Positions 45,547 through 53,557 of a DNA stretch of 64,000 nucleotides are shown here, piece after piece. This stretch comes from Comamonadaceae bacterium OS-4. GTDB lineage: Bacteria; Pseudomonadota; Gammaproteobacteria; Burkholderiales; Burkholderiaceae_C. Below the pieces are notes generated by a model, which ran no database searches, was not told the DNA's origin, and saw only the letters and a program-made list of their open reading frames with translations. The stretch's first letter is position 1. Each line of letters starts with the position of its first letter. The translations under genes were made by a program, and so were the position numbers. Location of the stretch: the NCBI GenBank assembly GCA_027924025.1, contig AP026970.1, positions 1,262,501 through 1,326,500 of the forward strand, in the 5' to 3' direction.

Positions 45547-47559
45547 TCAGCGCCCGCGCAAAAACAGCGAGTCCAGCTCCTTGAGCGTGAGCTGGCGCCA
45601 GGTGGGGCGGCCGTGGTTGCATTGGTCGCTGCGCTCGGTGGCTTCCATGTCGCGTAAAAGCGCATTCATTTCCTCGAGCGTGAGCTTGCGGTTGGCGCGC
45701 ACCGCACCGTGGCAGGCCATGGTGCCCAGAATCTCGTTTTGTGCACGCTGGATGACGGTGCTGGCGTCGTGCTGCGCCAGCTCGGCCAGCACGCTGCGAG
45801 CCAATTCCACCGCGTCGCCTTGTGCCAGGGTGGTGGGTACGGCGCGCACCGCCAAGGTTTTGGGGGAGAAGGGGCTGATCTCCAGGCCCAGGGTGTTGAG
45901 GGTCGCCACGTGGGCTTCGGCGGTGGCCACTTCGTCGGGGGTAGCGGCGAAGGTGGCGGGGATGAGCAGGGGCTGGCTGGCCAGTGGGTGCACGCTGCCG
46001 TCGGGGGCGGTGAGGCTGATTTGTGTTTTCAGGCGTTCGTAGACGATGCGTTCGTGGGCGGCGTGCATGTCCACGATGACCAAGCCTTGGTTGTTTTCGG
46101 CGAGGATGTAGACGCCTTGCAGTTGGGCAATCGCACGGCCCAAAGGCCAGGTTTCTTCGCTCGCCGGAAGGCGGGATGGCTGAGCGTTTTGCTCCGTGTC
46201 CCCCGCCCGCTGTGCGGGCTCCTCCTTGACCTGCGCAAAACGCTCAGCCATCCCGCCTTCTGGGGTGGCGTTACGTTGCCAGAGCAGGCTGATGTCGTTG
46301 ACGCGGTGGCCTATTAGACCTTCTTCTGCTTCAAATTTGATAGCTGGTTGCGCACTGTACATGGGCGCTATCGGCCTATTCGGCACATAAGTTCCCGGTG
46401 CGGGCAGGGCGCTGGCGTCGCTGGTGTTTCCGAACAGGCTGGGCGCTTGGGGCTGGCCCGTTGCGGCGCCTGCCGCTGCGGCGGCGCGCGGCGCGGCTAA
46501 GGTGTCTTCTACTGCGTGGCGCACAGCTTGGTGCACTTCGCGGCTGTCGCGAAAGCGCACTTCAATTTTGGTGGGGTGCACGTTCACATCCACCCGCGTT
46601 GGGTCCATGGCGACATAGAGGGCGTAGACCGGCTGGCGGTTGCCGTGCAGCACGTCTTCATAGGCACTGCGGGCGGCGTGGGTGAGGACTTTGTCTCGCA
46701 CAAAGCGGCCGTTCACGTAGCAGAACTGCTGGTCGCCGCGCGAGCGGGCGGCGTCGGGCACTCCGGCGCGGCCCCACACGCGCAGGGCGGGTTGGCCCAG
46801 TTCGTTGGTTTGCTTGCTGTGCCAATCGACGCGTACGCTTTGGGCCAGAAACTCGGGGCCAAGCACGTCAGAGAGGCGTTGGTCCAGGGCGGCGAGTGCG
46901 GCCTCTGGCGTGGCATCGGCCAGCGGCACATCCAGGCAGCGGCGCCATTGCTCCACCAGTTTGCCTTCGTGCCAGATGGCAAAGCCCACATCGGAGCGGG
47001 CCAGGGCGTGACGGCGCACGGACTCGATGCAGTGCGCGAGTTCGGTGGCGTCGGTTTTCAAAAACTTGCGGCGCGCGGGCGTGCTGTAAAACAGCTCTTT
47101 GACCTCAACGGTGGTGCCCTGGCCCCGCGCCACCGGGCGCAGTTCGCCGGTACGGCCATCGAGCAGGTAGGCATCGTTCAGGCCGCTAGCCCTCGACAAT
47201 ATTGCGCAATCAGCTATGGAATTGATGGCGGCCAGCGCCTCACCCCGGAAACCCATGGTGGCCACGCTCTCCAGGTCGTGCAGGTTGCCGATTTTGCTGG
47301 TTGCGTGGCGTTTGAAGGCGATGGGCAGCTCGTCGCGCAGGATGCCTTGGCCGTCGTCTTCCACGCTGATCAGGCGCACACCGCCGGCCAGCAGGCGCAG
47401 GGTGACTTGGGTGGCGCCGGCGTCCAGTGCGTTGTCGACCAATTCACGCACCACACTGGCGGGGCGCTCTACGACTTCACCCGCCGCAATCTGGCTGATC
47501 AGTTCGTCCGGGAGTTCGCGGATGGGGCGGCGGGGTGCGGGAGTCAGAGGTGCATTCAC
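45547..47559 (-). CDS. mutL: DNA mismatch repair protein MutL
   Basis: The 670-residue protein has the GHKL ATPase motifs: ELVDNALDAGA (39-49), DDGQGI (68-73), TMGFRGEAL (101-109) and GTTVEVKELFYSTPARRKFL. The C-terminal dimerisation domain ends in MACHGAVRANRKLTLEEMN. The start is GTG at 47559, and the divergent DedA gene begins 35 bp away. Three repeat-derived segments lie within it: residues about 111-126 in the ATPase domain, and about 395-411 and 434-465 in the linker. Reading frame is open throughout. Confidence 0.95.
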   Translation of the reverse strand: MNAPLTPAPRRPIRELPDELISQIAAGEVVERPASVVRELVDNALDAGATQVTLRLLAGGVRLISVEDDGQGILRDELPIAFKRHATSKIGNLHDLESVATMGFRGEALAAINSIADCAILSRASGLNDAYLLDGRTGELRPVARGQGTTVEVKELFYSTPARRKFLKTDATELAHCIESVRRHALARSDVGFAIWHEGKLVEQWRRCLDVPLADATPEAALAALDQRLSDVLGPEFLAQSVRVDWHSKQTNELGQPALRVWGRAGVPDAARSRGDQQFCYVNGRFVRDKVLTHAARSAYEDVLHGNRQPVYALYVAMDPTRVDVNVHPTKIEVRFRDSREVHQAVRHAVEDTLAAPRAAAAAGAATGQPQAPSLFGNTSDASALPAPGTYVPNRPIAPMYSAQPAIKFEAEEGLIGHRVNDISLLWQRNATPEGGMAERFAQVKEEPAQRAGDTEQNAQPSRLPASEETWPLGRAIAQLQGVYILAENNQGLVIVDMHAAHERIVYERLKTQISLTAPDGSVHPLASQPLLIPATFAATPDEVATAEAHVATLNTLGLEISPFSPKTLAVRAVPTTLAQGDAVELARSVLAELAQHDASTVIQRAQNEILGTMACHGAVRANRKLTLEEMNALLRDMEATERSDQCNHGRPTWRQLTLKELDSLFLRGR
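46167..46260. repeat. 94-nt element with perfect 26-nt inverted arms inside mutL
   Basis: The arms 46167-46192 and 46235-46260 are perfect reverse complements (26 of 26). The 42-nt centre holds another perfect stem, GCCCGC (46205-46210), TGT, GCGGGC (46214-46219). The whole segment is read in frame as part of the MutL linker (MAERFAQVKEEPAQRAGDTE). It looks like a MITE or REP-type insertion that has become coding sequence. Confidence 0.85.
46328..46376 (+). repeat. Interspersed palindromic-type repeat, first copy in mutL (linker)
   Basis: This 49-nt copy runs from GCTTCAAATTTGATAGC to CATGGGCGCTATCGGCC and encodes IAPMYSAQPAIKFEA on the minus strand. It matches the ABC exporter copy at 16254-16303 in both sequence and phase, and in reverse complement it matches the second mutL copy at about 33 of 49 positions. 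Confidence 0.68.
47181..47229 (-). repeat. Interspersed palindromic-type repeat, second copy in mutL (ATPase domain)
   Basis: The copy is inverted relative to the one at 46328-46376 and encodes NSIADCAILSRASGL. It lies just after GFRGEAL in the conserved ATPase domain, without lengthening the protein compared with the family. Shared blocks are GGCCG, TAGC, TGCGCAA and CAGCTAT. Confidence 0.6.
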
Positions 47560-47593
47560 GTTGGTATTTTAGGCGGGCAGCATAATCCCACCT

Positions 47594-48238
47594 ATGGAAC
47601 TTATTGCTGTACTCATCGACTTCATTCTTCATGTCGACAAGCACCTTGAAGTGTTTGTCCAGACCTACGGGGCTTGGGTATATGCCCTGCTATTCATGAT
47701 CATTTTTGTGGAAACCGGCGTGGTGGTCATGCCGTTTTTGCCGGGTGACTCTTTGCTCTTTGTAGTGGGCGCCATGTGCGGCGCAGGCTTGATGAGCTAC
47801 CCGTTGGCCGTTGGCCTGCTGCTGGTGGCGGCCGTTTTGGGGGATCAGTGCAACTACAGCATCGGGCGCTATTTCGGCCCCAAGGTCTTTCAGTGGGAGC
47901 AGAGCCGGTTTTTCAACAAAGCGGCTTTTGACAAAGCGCACAACTTCTACGAGACCTACGGAGGTTTCACCATCATCGCTGCGCGCTTCATGCCGTTTTT
48001 GCGCACCTTTGTGCCGTTTGTGGGCGGAGTGGCAGCGATGAATCGGGCCAAGTTTACGTTCTTCAACATCATTGGCGCGGTGCTGTGGGTAGTGGGAATT
48101 TGCACCGCGGGCTACTTTTTAGGCAGCATTCCGTGGGTGAAAATGAATTTGGACAAGATTATTTGGGCGATGATATTGATCCCCGGATTGATCGTAATTG
48201 TGGGAGCACTCAAGAGCCGTACCAAGCGGCCAGCTTAA
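47594..48238 (+). CDS. DedA-family membrane protein
   Basis: The 214-residue protein has several membrane spans and DedA/VTT signatures: FVETGVVVMPFLPGDSLLFV near residue 37, GDQCNYSIGRYFG near 83 and RFMPFLRTFVPFVGGVAAM near 130. DedA proteins are linked to flippase-like lipid transport and to maintenance of membrane potential. It is divergent from mutL with a 34-bp gap, and a signalling protein begins 3 bp after its stop. Confidence 0.93.
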   Translation: MELIAVLIDFILHVDKHLEVFVQTYGAWVYALLFMIIFVETGVVVMPFLPGDSLLFVVGAMCGAGLMSYPLAVGLLLVAAVLGDQCNYSIGRYFGPKVFQWEQSRFFNKAAFDKAHNFYETYGGFTIIAARFMPFLRTFVPFVGGVAAMNRAKFTFFNIIGAVLWVVGICTAGYFLGSIPWVKMNLDKIIWAMILIPGLIVIVGALKSRTKRPA

Positions 48239-48241
48239 TCA

Positions 48242-51187
48242 TTGACCCCTGTGCAAAAAATTGTTGCATCTTTGCTGGAGCGTCTGACGACCTATGTGTT
48301 TCCAGTTGTCCTTATCGTTTTTGCTTGCGTAGCAATCGCGTGGCAAAGCGGGGAATCTGACAGCGGGATCGGAGTCCCAATTGCTTCGACGGTGTGGGAG
48401 CAAAAAGACCCGGAAGCGGTTTTAAAGCCGATACAGATAGCTGCGGAGTTGCGCGGACAGGCCCGGGTAGACACATCCCGAACGGGGCGGTCGACCCGTC
48501 CTTTTTGGATTTTCTTTGTGAACGCAGCGTCGGCCGGGTCTACGCAGAGCGTGATTGATTTTCCCTCGCGCCATGCGACTCAGTTGACTTGTTGGGATGG
48601 CCTGTCGGGCGCACTTATCGGGAGTGCTGATTACTACACGGCTTCTGGTGCCATCTCCAAGAGCAGGGCCGGTTTCAAGATGCTCCTATCCCCGGGCCAA
48701 TCTCCACAGGAAGTTGTCTGCCAAGCGAACTTCAGGGGGCCGGCCAAAATTGCCGTGGAGTTGTGGAAGGAGACTGATCTCCGCAATGCGCAGCTTGCGC
48801 ACAAGCACACCGGCGTACTTATTGAAGGCGCTATCGGCGTGCTCGCCGTGTTTATGTTGCTGACCGCGATCGTCAATGCGAGTCCGCTGTACCTTGCCTT
48901 TGTAGGCGGCCTCATCCTGAATATGCGGATGGCTGCTTTGTCGGTAGGGACTGACTTTTCCTTCTTGGGTTCAGAGATACCCCCTGACTTGCTTTTTCCT
49001 CTCCGCCAAGCGACTTTGGTTTTGTACTTTGCCAACACAGTGGGCCTGTTCAGTGTGCTTTTCAAAGCAGAGTTGGCACTTTCAAATACGCGGTGGCCGC
49101 TCACGTTTCACGAAGTCTTGGCCGTTGCGTTGTTGTTTGTCTCGCCGTTTTTGGCCTATGAGTCAGTGTTACCAATTTTGTGGGTCGCCACATTTACGGT
49201 GGTCACTGTGATGCTGGGGTATCTGTATTGGATTCTTCGGAGAACACACTCGCGTGTTGCCGCTTGGTACGGGGCCTCTATCGTGGTGACCTTGATCTCC
49301 ACCTTGAATGAAGTCATCGTTGCCGCGACTGGCGCTCGTGTTTTGGAGTCTGGTCTCAATAGCGTGACTGGAGCGATCGCATCTGCTTTGCTAGCTACCG
49401 CTGCCGTTGCGGAGCATATGCGTACCCATCGGATGCAAAGCATTCGTGCACAGAAGTTGCTGAACGCTGCATATCAAGATTCACCCATCGGCCTTTTTTC
49501 AGTAAGTCGGGATGGGGAGATCATCAAAACAAACCCCGCGTTCTATGCGATGGTCGGGGTTGCTTTGCCAGAGAGCACGCCCACTCTTGCTCAAGTTTTC
49601 GATCAACAGCTCGTGTCTGCGATTCAGGTGCTAAGCCAGTTGCCCGGAGGCGGTGCCATCGAATTGGAAACGATGGCGCTGGGTGACTCCGGTCGCCTGC
49701 CGCGCTGGTTGCTGGTGAAGGCCTCTACCGTTGACGGGAACATCACAGAGTGCTCGCTACAAGACATTACTGAGCGAGTGTCTGCCACTGATCGGTTGGA
49801 GTATCTGGCCAGCCATGATCCGTTGACGGGTTGCCTGAATTTGCGTGGACTCAGTCAGCAATCGCACGTCGGTGAAGGCCTACCTTACGCCCTTGCCTAT
49901 TTTGATCTGGACCGGTTCAAACTCATCAACGATTTGTACGGGCACACCGCAGGTGATCAGGTTCTCAAGCAAGTCGCTGAGCGCATGAGGGGAGTCCTAG
50001 GCCCTGGTGAAGTGCTTGCGCGATTGGGTGGCGATGAGTTTGTCGTCATTTTTTATGAGCGCGATATTCTGACCTGCGAGGTGCAATGCAACACGATTGC
50101 GACATTGATTGGATCCGCACCATTTCAAATTGACTCCCAGAGTTTCACCTTGGATATCTCAGGCGGGTTGGTATCCACAGATCAGTTTGCGCGCGCCGAC
50201 TTGAAAGACATTATTTCGGCGGCCGATACTTTGTGCCGCATGGCAAAGAAGCGGCCGACCCAACGGGTTGTCGTCGTGCAAAAAGGGGATCGTTTTTTCG
50301 AGCAGCACCAAGACGAACTGGATCTGATTAACTGCCTGGAGCGAGGCCAAGTGCCCGCTGGACTGTTTTTAATGATGCAGCCGGAGGTTTCGCTGACCCG
50401 GCCATTTGATTCTTTGAACTTTGAAATGTTGATCCGATTGCGCAAACCAGACGGTTCTGTGGTTCCCGCGGTGACCATCATTGAGGCGGCAGAGGCGCAT
50501 GGGAAAACCGCCATCATTGATCGCTGGGTGATCAATACCGCCATCGATTGGTTAGAGGCGCACGCAACCCAATTGCAGAATACCCATTTCGTGGGGGTGA
50601 ACTTGTCGGGAGGATCACTGAACGATGAGGTTTTCACCGAGGAACTGTTCTCACTCTTCAAGCTCCACCCCGTCGCGTTGGAAAAAATTTGCCTTGAGAT
50701 CACCGAAACCGTGGCAATCACCGATATGCGCAACATGCAAAAATTTATCGACCGGGTTCGGTGGATGGGGGGCAAGGTAGCACTCGATGATTTCGGGGCG
50801 GGGTATTCCTCGTTTGGTTACCTGAAGGGCCTGTCCGTGGACTCCTTGAAGTTAGACGGGTCTTTGGTGCGTGACGCTGTCCACAGTGAGGCCGGGCAAG
50901 CGATCGTGAACGCTATCGCGGGATTGGTGAAGAATTTGGGTATGAAGTCGGTCGGTGAGTTCGCAGAGGATTTGCCAACCATCAAAGTGCTGTACGAAGC
51001 CGGTATTGATTACGCACAGGGCTACGGGATCAGCCAACCGGTCACTCCAGAGGCTATCCTGTCCGTGACTAGCGGAGCCGACTTCATCCAAGATCCGGCC
51101 ATCCTTGCTTTTCTTCAAGAGGTGCAAGGGGGTGGCACAGATACGATGCCTTTGTTCAAAGACTCGCGCAGGAACCCCATTTTTTAA
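48242..51187 (+). CDS. Membrane-bound PAS-GGDEF-EAL-type c-di-GMP signalling protein
   Basis: The 981-residue protein has an N-terminal membrane helix (about 15-35), a periplasmic domain (about 40-185), a seven-helix membrane block (about 190-400), a PAS-like domain (about 415-520), GGDEF (intact GGDEF at 596-600) and an EAL-type domain. The EAL signature reads EML (728-730); the downstream DDFGAGYSS (D849, D850) and an Asn in GVNLSGG are kept. No RxxD inhibitory site precedes GGDEF. It probably makes c-di-GMP, and phosphodiesterase activity is uncertain. Start is TTG at 48242 or GTG at 48251; neither has a clear SD. It converges on the FeeM-like gene 5 bp away. Confidence 0.9.
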   Translation: MTPVQKIVASLLERLTTYVFPVVLIVFACVAIAWQSGESDSGIGVPIASTVWEQKDPEAVLKPIQIAAELRGQARVDTSRTGRSTRPFWIFFVNAASAGSTQSVIDFPSRHATQLTCWDGLSGALIGSADYYTASGAISKSRAGFKMLLSPGQSPQEVVCQANFRGPAKIAVELWKETDLRNAQLAHKHTGVLIEGAIGVLAVFMLLTAIVNASPLYLAFVGGLILNMRMAALSVGTDFSFLGSEIPPDLLFPLRQATLVLYFANTVGLFSVLFKAELALSNTRWPLTFHEVLAVALLFVSPFLAYESVLPILWVATFTVVTVMLGYLYWILRRTHSRVAAWYGASIVVTLISTLNEVIVAATGARVLESGLNSVTGAIASALLATAAVAEHMRTHRMQSIRAQKLLNAAYQDSPIGLFSVSRDGEIIKTNPAFYAMVGVALPESTPTLAQVFDQQLVSAIQVLSQLPGGGAIELETMALGDSGRLPRWLLVKASTVDGNITECSLQDITERVSATDRLEYLASHDPLTGCLNLRGLSQQSHVGEGLPYALAYFDLDRFKLINDLYGHTAGDQVLKQVAERMRGVLGPGEVLARLGGDEFVVIFYERDILTCEVQCNTIATLIGSAPFQIDSQSFTLDISGGLVSTDQFARADLKDIISAADTLCRMAKKRPTQRVVVVQKGDRFFEQHQDELDLINCLERGQVPAGLFLMMQPEVSLTRPFDSLNFEMLIRLRKPDGSVVPAVTIIEAAEAHGKTAIIDRWVINTAIDWLEAHATQLQNTHFVGVNLSGGSLNDEVFTEELFSLFKLHPVALEKICLEITETVAITDMRNMQKFIDRVRWMGGKVALDDFGAGYSSFGYLKGLSVDSLKLDGSLVRDAVHSEAGQAIVNAIAGLVKNLGMKSVGEFAEDLPTIKVLYEAGIDYAQGYGISQPVTPEAILSVTSGADFIQDPAILAFLQEVQGGGTDTMPLFKDSRRNPIF

Positions 51188-51192
51188 GCAAG

Positions 51193-52020
51193 TCAGTTGC
51201 TCAACTGGCCGTGCAGTTCCTGACGGTTTGTAGTCCTTATGAACATCTGTTCTCTGACCAAGATGGGTTGAATTGCAGGCTCTCCGCGCACGATGGCAGG
51301 CGCTTGGGCATTCAAGGTTGCCTGAGCTACCGGGCATGACCAACCTACCGATGTGAGATGTTTTGCACCTGACAGATCGATGTCCGGGTGACATGTTTCA
51401 AAAAAGAATCCGGTAAGGCTATGGTTCGCACCTGTCCATAGTGTTTGTACAAGCCCCGGGGCTAATGACATGACACGGTGAGGAACCCCGCCTGTGAACG
51501 CCATCGGGTAGAAAAGCCCGGTTTCACCGACATCTGTAAACATCAACCCGTCGTACATCCGGTCCAAAGGGCGGCGCCCTGTCGCCATCATTTGATCAAC
51601 ACCTTGCGCCATGCAATAGGTGTAGAAGGCTTTGAACAACGCGGCTCTAACAATAGATGACCCGGTATCGCCTTTGACGCAGAGTCGCGTCGATTCAACC
51701 ATCCGCTGACCGGTATATGAGTCAGGCAGATTGAGTGAGCGTTGCAACGGCAACGGCTCCATCACATTGGAATGCGCCCGCAAAGTTCCCAGCACCGAGC
51801 CATCGAGTTTGGAGGTTGCAACAAAGACTTCGCATCCGTAGGCAAAGTCGGCGGCTTCTGGCTCGCGCAGCTTGGCGCCCAATTCCGGCAGGTGTTTGCC
51901 ATAGGAGGCTGCGCGCAGTTGGATGACGCCATCCAGCTGGGCCTCGGTAGCAATTTCTACCTTGAAGGGCAACAATTCGGTTCGTGCAACCGCTGCTTGA
52001 ATTCTCTCCACCAGAGCCAT
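51193..52020 (-). CDS. FeeM/autoinducer-synthase-like acyltransferase (putative N-acyl amino acid synthase)
   Basis: The 275-residue protein has a GNAT/autoinducer-synthase-type core: FKVEIATEAQLDGVIQLRAA near residue 19, EVFVATSKLDGSVLGTLRAH near 64, MVESTRLCV (E109, R112) and SSIVRAALFKAFYTYCMAQG near 121. This order (acceptor strand, E-S-x-R-L-x-V, then a helix) matches FeeM-type enzymes that condense long-chain acyl groups with amino acids. The family call is from pattern only. A strong AAGGAGG precedes the ATG, and a perfect dyad lies 22 bp upstream. It is tail-to-tail with a c-di-GMP protein. Confidence 0.6.
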   Translation of the reverse strand: MALVERIQAAVARTELLPFKVEIATEAQLDGVIQLRAASYGKHLPELGAKLREPEAADFAYGCEVFVATSKLDGSVLGTLRAHSNVMEPLPLQRSLNLPDSYTGQRMVESTRLCVKGDTGSSIVRAALFKAFYTYCMAQGVDQMMATGRRPLDRMYDGLMFTDVGETGLFYPMAFTGGVPHRVMSLAPGLVQTLWTGANHSLTGFFFETCHPDIDLSGAKHLTSVGWSCPVAQATLNAQAPAIVRGEPAIQPILVREQMFIRTTNRQELHGQLSN

Positions 52021-52041
52021 AACAACCTCCTTCCAATGAGT

Positions 52042-52058
52042 GACTGAAAGCTTCAGTC
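52042..52058. promoter_or_regulatory. Perfect dyad upstream of the FeeM-like gene
   Basis: GACTGAA (52042-52048), AGC, TTCAGTC (52052-52058) is a perfect 7-bp inverted repeat in the short leader of the minus-strand gene, 22-38 bp before its ATG. It could be an operator or a leader hairpin. Confidence 0.45.
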
Positions 52059-52120
52059 TAGGGTTGCTACTTTGTTTCAGCCGGTGAATGAAGCAGGGTT
52101 TAGCCCGCTATCTCCACGCC

Positions 52121-52165
52121 AAAAACACATAAACCATTACTTTATATGGTGATTTTTATGTTTTA
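52121..52165 (-). terminator. Candidate terminator of amiC
   Basis: An AT-rich imperfect hairpin, ACCAT/ATGGT plus flanking CATAAA/TTTATG pairs, ends on the minus strand in a run of five T (52121-52125). It spans the amiC stop and stands out by its low GC content. Confidence 0.4.
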
Positions 52166-53557
52166 ACTGGTGGTGCGGTTGCGTGCGAGGGGCGGGTTTT
52201 TGGCGAAGTAGCCTTCAATGCCGCGCATCAAGGCATCGGCCAGGCGGTTTTGGTATTCGTCGCTGTTGAGCTTGATCTCTTCGCTAGGGTTGCTGATGAA
52301 CGCAGCCTCGACCAGCACACTCGGAATGTCCGGCGCCTTGAGCACCGCAAACGCAGCCTGTTCGACTTTGGGTTTATGCAGCTTGCCGACCCGCTTGATC
52401 TCGCCCAACAGGTTGCCGCCGAGTTTCAGGCTGTCGTTGATTTGTGCGGTGGTGCTCATGTCGAGCAAGGCGCGCTGCACCGTGGCGTCTTTGGCCTTGA
52501 CGTTGAGGCCGCCAATCAAATCCGCCTTGTTTTCTTTGGCCGCCATCCACCGCGCAGCGCTGCTCGTCGCGCCGCCCTGGCTCAAGGCGAACACGCTGGC
52601 CCCTTGCGGGTCCGGGGTGAAAAACGCATCGGCATGGATGCTGATGAACAAATCTGCCTGCACCCGCCGGGCTTTTTGTACCCGGGTACTCAGGGGCACA
52701 AAGAAATCGGCGTCGCGGGTCAGAAACGCCCGCATTGCGTTCCCGTTGACACTGGCGGCGTTGATCCGTTCGCGCAACAGGTGCGCGAGTTTGAGCACCA
52801 CATCTTTTTCCCGGGTACCGCCGGGGCCGATGGCGCCAGGGTCTTCGCCACCATGCCCGGGGTCCAGGGCAATGATGATCAGCCGGTCGGTCGGGGTGCT
52901 GGCCTTTTCCGTAGGTTGTGTGTCTTTTGTGCCTCCAGCGCTCGTGGAATCTGCGCGGACAGCTCCTGATTTGATAGCGTCTACCGGTCTCAAGGGGCTG
53001 CTGGCAGCGGCAGCCGGCACAGGGGGGCGCTGGGTGTGCTGGGCAATCAGGGCGTCCAGGGGATCTTGCGCCGCTGCCTTGGACTGCTGAACGGCTTTGG
53101 CCTCGTTGGCACGGTCGGTAATCAGGGCATCGAGCGGGTCGACCTCGGCCAGCGGGTACAGGTCCAGCACCAAACGGTGCTGGTAAGCCGCCACGGGCGC
53201 CAGGCTGAACACTTGCGGCCGTATCGGGTGCTTCAAGTCGACCACCAGGCGCACGATGTCCGGGGTGAACTGCCCGACGCGGATGCCCGCGATGTTCGGG
53301 TCATCTGCCTTCACCTTGGCGACCAGCTCTTTGAGCGCAGGGTTCAAGCTGATGCCCTGGATGTCCACTGCCAGCCGTGGTGGATTGGGCACAAACAGCT
53401 GCTTGGCGCTGAGTGCGGAGTCGGACTCAATGGTGACGCGCGAATACTCCGGTGCAGGCCATACCCGCACGGTCATGATGGCGGCACCCTTCGCGAGCTC
53501 GGCGGCGCCCAGTGTCAAGACCAGACTGCCGGCTTGCAGCAGGGCGCGGCGCCTCAA
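52163..53557 (-). CDS. amiC: N-acetylmuramoyl-L-alanine amidase (AmiC-type, AMIN + Amidase_3)
   Basis: The 464-residue periplasmic enzyme cleaves the amide between MurNAc and the peptide during daughter-cell separation. It has an Arg-rich, possibly Tat-type export signal (MRRRALLQAGSLVL), an AMIN domain (about 28-135), a low-complexity linker and an Amidase_3 domain with DPGHGGEDPGA, a second zinc His in ISIHADAF and VLVEAAFISN. A repeat-derived peptide DAIKSGAVRADSTSAG lies at about 193-208 in the linker. The TTG start overlaps the tsaE stop (TTGA). Confidence 0.93.
   Translation of the reverse strand: MRRRALLQAGSLVLTLGAAELAKGAAIMTVRVWPAPEYSRVTIESDSALSAKQLFVPNPPRLAVDIQGISLNPALKELVAKVKADDPNIAGIRVGQFTPDIVRLVVDLKHPIRPQVFSLAPVAAYQHRLVLDLYPLAEVDPLDALITDRANEAKAVQQSKAAAQDPLDALIAQHTQRPPVPAAAASSPLRPVDAIKSGAVRADSTSAGGTKDTQPTEKASTPTDRLIIIALDPGHGGEDPGAIGPGGTREKDVVLKLAHLLRERINAASVNGNAMRAFLTRDADFFVPLSTRVQKARRVQADLFISIHADAFFTPDPQGASVFALSQGGATSSAARWMAAKENKADLIGGLNVKAKDATVQRALLDMSTTAQINDSLKLGGNLLGEIKRVGKLHKPKVEQAAFAVLKAPDIPSVLVEAAFISNPSEEIKLNSDEYQNRLADALMRGIEGYFAKNPPLARNRTTS
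52933..52981 (+). repeat. Interspersed palindromic-type repeat, copy in amiC
   Basis: This is the partner of the miaA copy at 37438-37486: equal length, about 35 of 49 bases identical, same orientation and same codon phase. It falls in the linker between the AMIN and amidase domains. Confidence 0.7.

Noticed and set aside
46516..47649. 377-codon open frame on the plus strand
   Set aside because: It is antisense to the mutL ATPase domain and spans the start of the DedA gene in another frame.
52933..52981. Chance codon bias as the cause of the miaA/amiC similarity
   Set aside because: Ala/Lys/Asp-rich linkers can look alike, but the shared TTTGATAGCGTC and TCTGCGCG blocks at equal spacing and identical length are more than composition would give. 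I therefore kept the repeat reading, with moderate confidence.
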